This document shows positions 18,101 through 26,600 of a stretch of DNA of 64,000 nt, piece after piece (within the stretch, counting starts at the first letter, position 1; each line of letters begins with the position of its first letter). The notes under the pieces are model-generated. The model was not told the DNA's origin. It made no database searches and was given only the letters and a program-made list of their open reading frames with translations. The translations under genes were made by a program, and so were the position numbers. Source of the stretch: Synergistaceae bacterium (GTDB lineage Bacteria; Synergistota; Synergistia; Synergistales; Aminobacteriaceae); contig WRHH01000002.1 in the NCBI GenBank assembly GCA_009783355.1, positions 91,762 through 155,761 on the forward strand, in the 5' to 3' direction.

Positions 18101-18380
18101 TGGGGGTGTTCCAAATCTGCAGGTCATTGGACGCGCCCTTGCCGCCGCCGAAGGTGAAGAACTCATTGTTCCAAAAACAGGCCAAACGCATATCGTCAAC
18201 TCCCCTGGAGCCGCTTGTATTGCTCCAGTCTCCCGGGAACAGGTTGTTAACGCTTCTGGAGCCTCCGCGCGCCGAAGTTCCGTCGATATCGCTCGGGTTC
18301 GGGTCATACGGGAAAGCAAACGCTGACCCCGCAAACATTAAAACTACAGTAAATATTAACAAAATTCTTTTCACTGACAT
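15111..18380 (-). CDS. M14-family zinc carboxypeptidase-like surface protein with Synerg-CTERM
   Basis: A 1089-residue exported protein: signal peptide 1-22, an N-terminal region, then an M14 metallocarboxypeptidase-like domain. Zinc ligands are predicted as His207 and Glu210 in GNIHGGEWSGGEG and His310 in AIDLHERGG. DLNRDN is between them, and a later TEASYNHRSSRN may hold the catalytic Glu. After the peptidase come about 600 residues of accessory modules. The C-terminus (GCNSGALLLALFVIFPLFMR) is a Synerg-CTERM sorting tail: Gly-Cys, hydrophobic span, basic end. The protein is thus expected outside the cell and anchored after processing. AGGAGG precedes ATG 18380. Overall close paralogue of the 53812-57036 gene. 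Confidence 0.88.
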   Translation of the reverse strand: MSVKRILLIFTVVLMFAGSAFAFPYDPNPSDIDGTSARGGSRSVNNLFPGDWSNTSGSRGVDDMRLACFWNNEFFTFGGGKGASNDLQIWNTPSFLGEKQAQHEAAWAYQIANRGAAAPTTVGVHMFTTQYDLVGCVEEMKALPGADGRVTVEYLGEIPRGFPFPMLVFSNLKPHPTIPGGVAAKDRSPAELKKTKKPLVWVQGNIHGGEWSGGEGALACAYALARGGSFAGIDYDYILDNVNVIVVPRVCTDGAKIPNRETGDLIALQWTPTPQTRDLNRDNVLLDIHVTRAMRKMNMAYGAHFAIDLHERGGSSVNSSLTTQFGAKFDNDAGDIGSSGTTILQAPKELTHLRYKYMEPDLAKFGEKYAVYMGLYREGRDSYAFGSGSIYGNWAGYVRHPDDVSVNPEYARKPHLAHLVSLPLVFGPYQNCGATGTWVTNRTFDPDAPYAVITEASYNHRSSRNINSMPGTVSQLFENKAFNNVGNRAMWERRVATGFICMLSTITTAANRGHEIVPQLEAMRARWIENGKTYDEDVKIPIITIAPLPTYWNEKIDHGDGFEHHRDYPYWVTDFGTTAAWPSTSPVNDISGMSRYDSTKAIKKHDGSSAASFDMGGEPHMWVTDNSGEGKYQPIKFEVLWQGWNLRERARPTAYVFEGPYAEEVATRMLIAGIEIKRLAKDTTLNVQGWKYNRTPSVDFGNSGAGAWGTNNRDVTLFDVNNRVFKKDAYVVFMSQVMINMIPLYMEPDMPCSAGNGIMLQYMSKALGGNGAGTLSAQLVGVEMPIYRYIGNPGVIETYDMDYALPLINRGAVPRFFSFLPKDENAALAAELGLGNIKVYDWDIQVHARAGRYQSAPSLKDGKFDFTLPTSANVKKYLILKKDGSFAPLVPHSKMYGWDVATLTVAEHGNVPWTVDMASNDRPVVADGSNRTLANALPTWDDLIGVRVIEVMPHAILDLFKDGKFPAGAVLTENGFEYIELLNGTSLILCEGMLDGWEIIGSTPHSGTNWKSSFANGQLHVKFTGDAFDQVITVTLQKTGTTETKDIEIKFSGEKECIWDRILNGAGCNSGALLLALFVIFPLFMRRKG

Positions 18381-18441
18381 ATAACTAACCTCCTAATTTA
18401 TATTGAGCGCGCATCATTTCATATTTGCCCGCCGTTATATT

Positions 18442-18471
18442 AGTATAGTAAAGCCGGAGTCCATTTGTCAA
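18442..18471 (-). promoter_or_regulatory. Sigma-70 promoter of M14 gene 15111-18380
   Basis: Read on the minus strand, TTGACA (18466-18471) and TATACT (18442-18447) are separated by 18 bp, about 60 bp before the start codon. Confidence 0.6.
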
Positions 18472-18611
18472 TGAATATAATAAAAATAAAATAGAAATCT
18501 AAAATAAATTAAATACAAAACTGAAATCATTCACCATACGTTGCTGAATCATCAGCATTAAAAATATAATTCGTAATAAAAAACAAAAGTCTTCATGTTC
18601 CCAATTTCATC
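18457..18611. repeat. Direct repeat A (upstream of M14 gene)
   Basis: Starts GAGTCCATTTGTCAAT and ends CTTCATGTTCCCAATTT. It is repeated in the same orientation at 19077-19193 with high similarity; copy B lacks an internal AT-rich stretch of about 33 bp. Copy A includes the -35 box of the M14 promoter. Confidence 0.75.
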
Positions 18612-19076
18612 ATTTACTTTGAATAGCCGGAAATTATACGCGCAGGTGACGCAGCCAAATAAGAAAACAGTAGGGGACGCAGCCCTCGGCGGGCTCGTGC
18701 TAGATTGCCATGATATTTTCAATTAACAAGATAACCGGTAAATCATGGGTTCAAACGCGGGTCGCCCATGGGTGCGACCCCTACGGCCTTCATTACATGG
18801 TGTCCATGTTAATTCGCAACATGCCGACCGTGTTGATTCGTAGTGGACGCAGCCCTCGGCGGGCTCGTGTCTTGTCAATAAATATTTGAATATTTATGCG
18901 AAAGAAATATTATAAGAAATATTAAACTGCAATATATTTGTATATATTTTTTAATATGCCGTATTGTGTTGATATAATAAATATATGATGCATAATATAT
19001 TATTCTTAATTATTTCGTATTTCTTAAAATATATGCTATCATAAAATTACGAAAAAGAGCGCTACATTTGATTTCA
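18612..19076. other. Gene-free region with palindromic repeats
   Basis: No credible gene. A 29-bp palindromic unit (GGACGCAGCCCTCGGCGGGC core) occurs twice, at 18671-18699 and 18841-18869. Another palindrome, GCGGGTCGCCCATGGGTGCG and following (18757-18787), has relatives at 23506-23537 and inside xth. The remainder (18870-19076) is very AT-rich. Confidence 0.6.
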
Positions 19077-19193
19077 GAGTCCATTTGTCAATAAATATAA
19101 TAAATATATAATGAGTAATTAATATAAAGTAAATATCAAACTGAAATCATTCATCATACGTTACTGAATCATCAGTCTTCATGTTCCCAATTT
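19077..19193. repeat. Direct repeat B
   Basis: Second copy of the 18457-18611 repeat. It keeps the -35-like TTGACA on the minus strand, but there is no matching -10 at the equivalent position. From 19194 to 19413 there is no gene, only one palindromic TAGGGGCGGCTTGTAG unit near 19230-19255. Confidence 0.75.
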
Positions 19194-19413
19194 AGTCTTT
19201 AACACATTGCAAATGGACAAACGCAACTGTAGGGGCGGCTTGTAGTCGCCCGTCTGCAAAATCCACGACAACGCAACATATTACAATTATTTTTCCGTAA
19301 TACCCCGCATTTCAGGGCAAGGAAATAAGGAACGTCGACAACGGCGGATAGCCTTTTTAACTTTGGCTATTTAGAAGCATAGCAAATGGCAATATTATCT
19401 GGATCAACAGAAT

Positions 19414-19460
19414 AAAAGCGGCTTCGCATCTCAGATGAATTTGATGCAAAGCCGCTTTTT
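19414..19460. terminator. Strong bidirectional hairpin (terminator or IS200 end)
   Basis: AAAAGCGGCTTCGCATC (19414-19430) pairs with GATGCAAAGCCGCTTTT (19443-19459), 17 bp with one mismatch, and has T-runs on both strands. It lies 50 bp past the stop of the transposase remnant. It may be that gene's terminator, or the subterminal hairpin that IS200/REP-type transposases recognise. Confidence 0.6.
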
Positions 19461-19510
19461 GAAACCTGTATTTAACCCCGGAAATTTGGAAAGAAAACTA
19501 TTAATTTTTG

Positions 19511-19750
19511 TTACAACTTCGACTCGTTATTCAAATCAGCATCCTGTAAGGATGCGTCTTTTGGTTCCTGCTCGACATCATGAAATATATAATGCTCATC
19601 ATATTCAATGCCGAATCCATCCAATAAATTCTTAAATCCCTCGCTGAATAACTTTTTCTTATGAGGATTCGTGTGATGGTTTTCTTGGGTCTTAATATAA
19701 TTCACCACATCTGAAATTTTGCGATTTTCTGTCCGTTTTTGCTGTATCAA
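19511..19750 (-). pseudogene. IS200/REP-associated (Y1) transposase remnant, C-terminal part
   Basis: About 75 residues resembling the C-terminus of IS200-like Y1 transposases: VVNYIKTQENHHTN (compare V..YI.NQ.EHH), KKKLFSEGFKNLL, then GFGIEYDEHYIF. The HUH motif, catalytic Tyr and all upstream parts are absent. The upstream edge abuts the truncated nuclease gene four bases away, so one has inserted into or recombined with the other. It is not functional. Confidence 0.7.
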
Positions 19751-19754
19751 AACG

Positions 19755-20243
19755 TCAGTTTATCATTCCTCGTATTTGTTCCATTGGTAAACCGGTACTC
19801 TTGGCTATTATATCCAGTGGTATTCCATTAAAAAGAAGATTCCTTGCAACTTCTTCCTTACCTTTTTCCATGCCCTTTTCCATGCCGCGCTGTTCAATTT
19901 CTCTCGCGAGTTCCCTTTCTCCAAGTGGTATGTACACGATTTTTCCCTCCTTATTCAGCTGGCTCCTGTATTCTATGTATTTGCTTTCCAATTCTTTATC
20001 CCGCAAATCTATTATTCGCTCAAGAAAGAGCAGAAGATCCCTTTTATCTTCTCTGCTCCAGCCGCGTTCTGCAAGTAGCTCAAGCAGCGTTCGCAAGTAT
20101 TTGAACTTCACTATCTCCTCTTTAGCCTTAAGCGCACATTTCGCAGCGTACAGAGCAAGGTCTATCGGGTTGTCGCTTGCTTGCAGCTCGCCGTCGCCGA
20201 GATCCGCCACTATGAGGTTATTGTACTCGTAAGCAATTTCATT
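19755..20243 (-). pseudogene. PD-(D/E)XK Rpn-family nuclease/transposase, N-terminally truncated
   Basis: The open frame runs EIAYEYNNLIVADLGDGE through a helical middle (LLELLAERGWSREDKRDLLL and following) to a C-terminus REIEQRGMEKGMEKGKEEVA and GIPLDIIAKSTGLPMEQIRG. That ending closely matches the intact gene at 41126-42076 (GIPPDIIAQSAGLPIEHIQS). The whole nuclease core (Asp...Glu-x-Gln) is missing. The break coincides with a solo MITE-like end at 20244-20259, so the element probably truncated the gene. An internal GTG could still yield about 150 residues, but no ribosome-binding site is seen. Confidence 0.75.
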
Positions 20244-20259
20244 ACTTTTGTTACAACCC
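20244..20259. repeat. Solo MITE-like terminal repeat
   Basis: ACTTTTGTTACAACCC equals the right end of the 57263-57391 element. It stands alone at the truncation point of the nuclease pseudogene. No matching left end is visible nearby. Confidence 0.6.
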
Positions 20260-20396
20260 GCTTCTTATATCACAGAATTATTTTCTCATATATACTAAAT
20301 TTCCGAAATGCGGTGTAAGATTCCGTTGAAAACTTGAAGTGTTTTCATAATTATGATAAAGTTTCCATAATATTTATTATTCTGGAGGGGTGCATC

Positions 20397-23186
20397 ATGG
20401 TTATTGGTAGTTCAAAGAAACTGTTTTTAGCTTTCTTGTTGTTGTTGCTATTTTCCGTAGCTTCATCCGCCGCATCGTTTTCTGTCCCTGCTTCAGTTTA
20501 CGACGAATACGAAGCATCCAAAATTGAACGTTTGCCGCCATGGGAGACTTTGAAATGGATAGTGCATGATTACGTTGCCGCCGAGGAATCCGCAGCGGAA
20601 CTCGCGTCAAGGCCTGAATCTCAAGGCCGCTTCAGGGTTTTTGCTGAAGATGCTGAAGAAACGGATTGGGAGCCGGCTATTCCGTACGGCGGAAATCAAA
20701 ATGTTTCTGAGGCTGCATGGCCTGCCTCAATGCGTAAGGGAATGCTTCTCAATGTGCCGGCGGATGCAAAGGAAAAATTTAAGACGCCTATGTTCTGGTA
20801 CGGCGCCGAAGGATCGGGGCGCGTACCCAGCTATATTGACGCTGATGGAAATTATGTCAAGGGAACGCACGATCCTAAATCGGACGAACCGGGCAATATA
20901 GGCTACATAACGATGAACCTTGAGAACGAAATGTGGTTCAAAGAGCTCTCCGAGAATCCGCTATTTCAAGGCGAAAACAGGCGTATGCAATTCCATCTTG
21001 TAACCGGTATCCCGAATTACACCGGAAACACAAGTAATCACGCGCTCGCAAGGACATTCAATATGATTGTCGCCGTCTTCAGCAAGCCTTCGGTCTTTAC
21101 GCCGGAAGAGGTGAGGAAACTCGGAAAACCCGTTGTATTGTTACATGCCCAGATACACGGAAATGAAAACACTCCGGGAGAAGCTATGTTACAAATAGCG
21201 AAGGAACTTTCGGAAGGCAAACACGATAATATACTTGACAAAATTACCGTTGTAATGGTGCCGCGCGTCAATCCAACAGGCGCATGGCTCAACACGAGAG
21301 GAACACAGTCGCTTGCTCCTGTCGGGCACGCGGGGCAGAGCGCAGGCGCATTTGACATGAACCGGGACAACGTTGGTTTTGAAGCGTTGGAAATCAAACT
21401 TATCCGATATTTGGCGAACGAGTATAATCCCATCGCAGGTTACGATGGACATGAGCAGGGTGGAAATTATGACTCGGGCGAGTACGCCCTGAACGCTTCG
21501 GGAGGCATGACCAGCAATGGTTACCGCAGGGGGTATGACGCGGGCATTTCTATATCAACCGCAAACAATTTTAACGTTCATCGCGATGTTCGCGGGCTCG
21601 CCAAGTTCATATACGAGCCAATCATGATAGAAGAGCTTAATAAAGCTAAAATTGGAGCGAACTGGTATAGGTCGGCTACCCTCAGCGGCGTCCCGAACGG
21701 CGCCTTATCGGCTGATGTTGTATCAAGCGATGGAGTCTCAGGCCCGATATCGGGAGAAATACGCTGGCCCGGCTCGCAAACCGATGCTATTCTGACTACC
21801 TCGGATGCGGTAATCATGAACGCAATAAGCCTTGGCAACCAATCCATAAATTTCTGTTCGGAAGGTTCCAGGATGACGTCAAACAGCATAGCAAGACTGG
21901 GCGCTATGCGCATCGTATACGGGCAATACATAAGCGCAATGACGATACTGAAAGTTTCGGCTGAGTATCTCGATACCGATGTCATGCCGACTATCAGTAT
22001 GGCAAGGGATTTGGAAATAGCTAATGCGCTGCCGCTTACCTTCTGGGGGCGTCCGCCCACTGAACACGTTGCAGCAGAATGGAATGTACTTGAATATAAG
22101 GACTGGAGGAAGGAAGACGTCCCTGAAGTTGTAGAAGCAATAGCGCCAGGAACAAGACCGATAAGGGAAGTAAGGGCGTTTTATGCAGAGCTCGACCCCA
22201 ATGCAGCGGTTACGCGCCCTGTAGCGTACATAATCGATAAAGAACACTATTTAGCGGCAGTAAGGCTCTACTACACAGGGATAGGCGCTAAAATTGAAAG
22301 ATTGGCTCAAGACACGACGATTCCGGTTGAAGCATACACCGTCCTGACCACCGGCGCTACAAATCTCAGCCCGCAAAACAGCGGCAACACGCCTCAGGTT
22401 CCCACCGGGATAAGGTCGGTTTCGAAGGCCGACAAGACGATGACGTTCCCGAAGGACAGCTTTGTTGTGAGGATGGACTCGCTTGGAGGCATCATGTCGG
22501 CGTTGTTGCTGGAACCGATGGCCACTAACAACTTCGGTAACATGTGGCTCAGCCGCTCTCGCGGAACGAGCGGCAACACGGCCAATATTCCGGCGTGGTA
22601 CCGCGACAATTTCCTGCCCGTTGAGATAGGTAAGGAATTTCCTGCATATCGGTATGTGGGAAGCTTGGGCAGCCTTAACACATATCCTTCCAGATTGAAT
22701 CTTCCTTTTGTATTGACGGCTGTAGAAAGGGTTCACTCGCTCACACAGGCGGACGTGGCGAAAATTAAGACTCAATTCGGGCTTGAAGCTGATCCAGAAT
22801 ACATCAGCTTGTTCGAGCTTCCGGTGCTCTCCACGGATAATTACAAAAACACGCCGCGCGTCGAATTGAACGAGGCATTTTTGCTTCCTGACGGAGAAGT
22901 TGTCAAAATTAAAGACGAGTATATTCTTGATGGGAAAGATTTCGATATAAAGAGCCTTTCGATCTTGCCCGCGCCCCCCGTTGTGTTGATTGTAGCTCAA
23001 AAAGGACTTGGCGATAACGAGATTTACATAGCTAAGAATGACGGAGGCTTTGATACAATAGTACAGGAAACAACGAAACCTCCGAAGCCTACGCTGCCGC
23101 CGCCGCCGCCGGAATCAGGATGCAACGCTCCGATGTTGATTTTGGCTGCACTTATTCCATTTATGCTGATAGTTAGGAAAAAATAG
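20397..23186 (+). CDS. M14-family zinc carboxypeptidase-like surface protein with Synerg-CTERM
   Basis: A 929-residue exported protein with a signal peptide (LFLAFLLLLLFSVASSAAS). Predicted zinc ligands are His254 and Glu257 (AQIHGNENTPGEA) and His352 (AGYDGHEQGGN), with DMNRDN between. A large accessory region follows, then a proline spacer (PPPPPESG) and the tail GCNAPMLILAALIPFMLIVR, a Synerg-CTERM sorting signal. The order is the same as in the other M14 proteins here, but the sequence is much more divergent from the 15.1 and 53.8 kb pair. GGAGGGG lies six bases before ATG 20397; the longer frame (20334) has no ribosome-binding site. A bidirectional terminator follows. Confidence 0.87.
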   Translation: MVIGSSKKLFLAFLLLLLFSVASSAASFSVPASVYDEYEASKIERLPPWETLKWIVHDYVAAEESAAELASRPESQGRFRVFAEDAEETDWEPAIPYGGNQNVSEAAWPASMRKGMLLNVPADAKEKFKTPMFWYGAEGSGRVPSYIDADGNYVKGTHDPKSDEPGNIGYITMNLENEMWFKELSENPLFQGENRRMQFHLVTGIPNYTGNTSNHALARTFNMIVAVFSKPSVFTPEEVRKLGKPVVLLHAQIHGNENTPGEAMLQIAKELSEGKHDNILDKITVVMVPRVNPTGAWLNTRGTQSLAPVGHAGQSAGAFDMNRDNVGFEALEIKLIRYLANEYNPIAGYDGHEQGGNYDSGEYALNASGGMTSNGYRRGYDAGISISTANNFNVHRDVRGLAKFIYEPIMIEELNKAKIGANWYRSATLSGVPNGALSADVVSSDGVSGPISGEIRWPGSQTDAILTTSDAVIMNAISLGNQSINFCSEGSRMTSNSIARLGAMRIVYGQYISAMTILKVSAEYLDTDVMPTISMARDLEIANALPLTFWGRPPTEHVAAEWNVLEYKDWRKEDVPEVVEAIAPGTRPIREVRAFYAELDPNAAVTRPVAYIIDKEHYLAAVRLYYTGIGAKIERLAQDTTIPVEAYTVLTTGATNLSPQNSGNTPQVPTGIRSVSKADKTMTFPKDSFVVRMDSLGGIMSALLLEPMATNNFGNMWLSRSRGTSGNTANIPAWYRDNFLPVEIGKEFPAYRYVGSLGSLNTYPSRLNLPFVLTAVERVHSLTQADVAKIKTQFGLEADPEYISLFELPVLSTDNYKNTPRVELNEAFLLPDGEVVKIKDEYILDGKDFDIKSLSILPAPPVVLIVAQKGLGDNEIYIAKNDGGFDTIVQETTKPPKPTLPPPPPESGCNAPMLILAALIPFMLIVRKK

Positions 23187-23214
23187 CGGTCAGTACAAAG
23201 ACAAAAGAGATAGG

Positions 23215-23246
23215 GGGCTGTAACAGAACAAAATGGAACAGCCCCT
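23215..23246. repeat. Mini inverted repeat with MITE-like ends
   Basis: GGGGCTGT (23215-23222) and ACAGCCCC (23239-23246) are perfectly inverted around 16 bp. The arms equal the outer eight bases of the MITE-like elements, so this is probably an internally deleted relic. Confidence 0.55.
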
Positions 23247-23256
23247 AATAAGCAAA

Positions 23257-23300
23257 TAAAAAATCTCATTTCCGCTGTATTGGAAATGAGATTTTCCTTT
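23257..23300. terminator. Bidirectional Rho-independent terminator
   Basis: AAAATCTCATTTCC (23261-23274) and GGAAATGAGATTTT (23283-23296) form a 14-bp perfect stem with an eight-base loop. A run of A precedes it and T-rich sequence follows, so it can serve both the plus-strand M14 gene and any minus-strand transcript. Confidence 0.8.
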
Positions 23301-23306
23301 ACATTT

Positions 23307-23387
23307 TGCCGCCGAGGCGCCGAAAACAAGCAAAAGAGTCAATGCCAGCGCCGATAAAAAAGCTGTTTTCCTTCCGTTGCTTTTCAT
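23307..23387 (-). pseudogene. Signal-peptide remnant of an RCC1/InlB-type surface gene
   Basis: From ATG 23387 (AGAGGG upstream) the frame reads MKSNGRKTAFLSALALTLLL then VFGASAA. It is nearly the signal peptide of the 34124-37543 protein ([20 protein letters not shown]) and similar to that of the giant protein. After the cleavage region the frame runs into a terminator. Everything downstream of the export signal has been lost. Confidence 0.65.
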
Positions 23388-23674
23388 TATTAAGCCCTCT
23401 AAGTTATCGGCTTTTTAATTGTGCATTGAACATTGTGCATTGATAATTGCCTTTAAAAATGCCGCCAATATTAAGGATATATTTGGCAACCCGAAGTTTT
23501 CAAACGCGGGTCGCTCAGGGGCGCGATCCTTACACGCATAAATCAAGCAGTTCATAGTCTTTAGCAGCGGGCGGCTACAAGCCGCCCCTACACGCTAAAT
23601 CTTCTACGTTGCCCAAACATCCAGTCTTTTGTCTTTTTTCTAATCCCTAATCCCTGTCTTTCTAATCCCTGTCT
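23388..23674. other. Intergenic region with heptamer and palindromic repeats
   Basis: No gene. It contains AATGCAC-type heptamers (about 23415-23445, inverted), a GCGGGTCGC palindrome (23506-23537), a GGGCGGC/GCCGCCC palindrome (23569-23591) and TAATCCC heptamers (23638-23672). The heptamers reach to within a few bases of the stop codon of the giant minus-strand gene. Confidence 0.6.
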
Positions 23675-26600
23675 TTACTGGTTCACCACCGTCACCGTAA
23701 GCGAGCCTATCGGCGCCGTTACGCCGTCAACGTAGAAATTTAGCTTATACGTTGGTTGAAAGAGAAGGCTTGCGTTGAAGCTGTAGCTTACAAGGCTTGT
23801 CGGCGCGTATATGCCCGAGCCCGGGGCCGTCTCTTTCATCTTAATCCGGTTGGGGGACTCGACACCTTGATTATTGACGTTTACTATATAGACGTCCTGC
23901 CCGCTCAGCCCGTCAATTTTGACTTCAACTGAATTTCTGTTGGTCATCCCGTTCGCGTTGATGTTTGTTCCGCCTACCGTCGTTAGGGTGAAATCGGGCG
24001 CCGTGCCACGAATGTCGTTTTGAATCTCGCTGTAAGTCATCGTCGCGGGGTAAACCCTCACAAGCCTCGTGAACTCCACTAATTTGACCTGTTTTTCGCG
24101 CGTCACGGGCGCGAAGTAAATAGCTCCTGAATAGCTGTCCTTATATGCTTCTTTCAGAGCTTCGTCAATTACTATGTACGGTGTTTTTTCCGCGTAATAA
24201 TGACTGCGCGCGCCGCTCGTTTGCCAGCCTTCCAGATCCTCAAGCCCGTAGCCGCCTTGCGATTTCCAATTTTCATAAGCAGCGAAAACCGAAGTCCAAT
24301 TAATGGGATCTCCCGCTTTAACCGTCTGCCAATAGAAGGAAGTATTAAGCTTCACGGGGCCGTTTCCGAAATCGTAATCGTAATAGCCGATGAACCCGAT
24401 TGAATAGCTCGTTATCTCCTCTTCCCATTGGGCTGTCAAAGTCAAGCCGCCCGTCACAGGTTTATCGAAGCTGTAGAGAGCGCCGTCTATATACCAGCCG
24501 ATGAATGTGAAACCTGCCTTTGCCGGTGCTCCTGGATTTGTCGCCGCATTGCCGTGATTCACGGTCTGGCTGGTGAACTCAACGCCGTCCGACATGAAGA
24601 TTACGGTGTATTTGTTAATTTCGTACTGAGCCGTCACCGTCAGGTCTGAAGCGACGATTGAGAAATCCGCATCCCAGCCGGTGAAAGCGTAGCCTTCCCG
24701 CGCGGGATCCGCCGGAGCGGTCGCGCTTCCGCCGAAGGGTACAGTCTGCGTTTTGAGCGCCGTTCCGTTCCAGTCGGCGAAAGTTACGGTGTAGTTGATG
24801 ATGCTGAACTGCGCGTACACTGTCAAATCGTTGGTGATTTCTGAGAAATCTTTGTCCCAGCCGGTGAATGTGTGGCCTGTCTTAACCGGTTCTCCCGGAT
24901 CAACTGCGGACGAGCCGTGTTCCACTATTTGGCTGTTGAACTCAACGCCGTCCGACATGAAAATTACGGTGTATGTGTTGATTTTGTATTGCGCAGTCAC
25001 GAAAAGATCGTCGGTGACGTTCGAGAAATCCGCGTCCCAGCCCGCGAAGGTGAAACCCTTTCTTACGGGATCCGCCGGAGCTGTCGCGCCGGAGCCGAGT
25101 TCGACAGTCTGCTCGTCAATCACAGAGCCGTCCCAGTCGATGAAGGTAACTATGAAAGTCTCAACGGTCGCCGCGTTCACCGTGATGGTGAAGTCCTTGA
25201 TGAAATCCTTATAAACCTTTTCATGGCTGCCCCAGTCATTGTCCGCGCCAACGCGGCCGGGCGCGTTACGGTTCGTGGTCGTTCCGTTGCCTAATTGACC
25301 GAATCGGTTATCTCCCCAAGCCCAGAGGCTGCCGTCCGCTTTCAGCGCTACAGTGTGTGCGTAGTAGTCCCAACCCGTTTTTTGCAGCGAAACGGCTTTC
25401 CAATCATTATCCGTGCCCACCCGGACTGGTGTATTTCGCCGTGCCGTCGTGCCGTCGCCCAGTTCACCGAATCGATTATCTCCCCAAGCCCAGAGGCTGC
25501 CGTCCGCTTTCAGCGCTGCAGAATAATGATAGCCCCCGAAAACAGAACTCCAGTCGTTCGCTGTTCCCACTCGTACAGGAGAGTAGCGGTTTGTGTCCGT
25601 GCCGACGCCAAGTTGACCCACACTGTTCAGTCCCCAAGCCCACAGGCTGCCGTCCGCTTTGAGGGCTATTACATGAGTGGCGCCTGCCGAGGCGGCGATC
25701 CAGTTGTAATCCGATCCTATTCGTGTGGGGGTATTGCGGTCTATGGTCGTGCCGTCGCCAAGTCGACCATTATAATTCTCTCCCCAAGTCCACAGACTGC
25801 CGTCCGTTTTAATGGCCACGGTGAAAGAGTCAATAATGGAAGGATTATTGCTACTGTAAAACCCCGACGCCGAAACTGATGCCCAGTCGTAGTCAGTTCC
25901 TATGCGAACGGGTGTGCTGCGGTTCGCGGTTGTTCCATCGCCGAGCTGTCCATATTGATTATTCCCCCAAGCCCACAGGCTTCCGTCCGTTTTAAGCGCC
26001 ACGGTGTGCGCTTCGCACGCGGAAACCGCCGCCCAGTCATTATCAGTTCCCACGCGGACGGGGGAGCTGCGGCTTGTGGTCGTGCCGTCGCCGAGCTGTC
26101 CATAATTATTGTATCCCCATACCCACAGGCTGCCGTCCTTTTTCAGCGCCGCGTTGTGATATCCGCCCACTGAAACGTTTATCCAATCGTTGTCCGTTCC
26201 GACGCGCGCGGGAGTGTTGCGGTTAGTCGTCGAGCCGTTGCCTAACTGTCCGGCGTGGTTATAGCCCCAACTCCACAGGCTGCCGTCCTTTTTCAGCGCC
26301 ACGGTATGCCCGTAACCCGCCCCGATGACGGCTATATCTCCGGCCTCTAAGCCATTCTTAATAGTCGCTCTGACGATCACCGAACCCTCCGCCATGGCTG
26401 TCAGGACGTCGCCCGATAACGCCGCTCCGGTCGTTCCCGCGTCCTTGACGCTCCAGACAATGTCCTTATTGGTAGCGTTAGTCGGGATCACCGTTCCTGT
26501 CAGTATGAGAGGTTTGTTTACCTCGGTCTCGTCCGGGACATTGATGATGTCCGTCACCGGCACGAATTGAGCTGTTTCAAATAGCGCTGTTATCGTCAAG

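Noticed and set aside
20334..20396. Upstream extension of the M14 gene to 20334 (and similarly 37705-37812)
   Set aside because: The extensions put residues before a clear signal peptide and lack ribosome-binding sites, whereas the internal ATGs have good ones.
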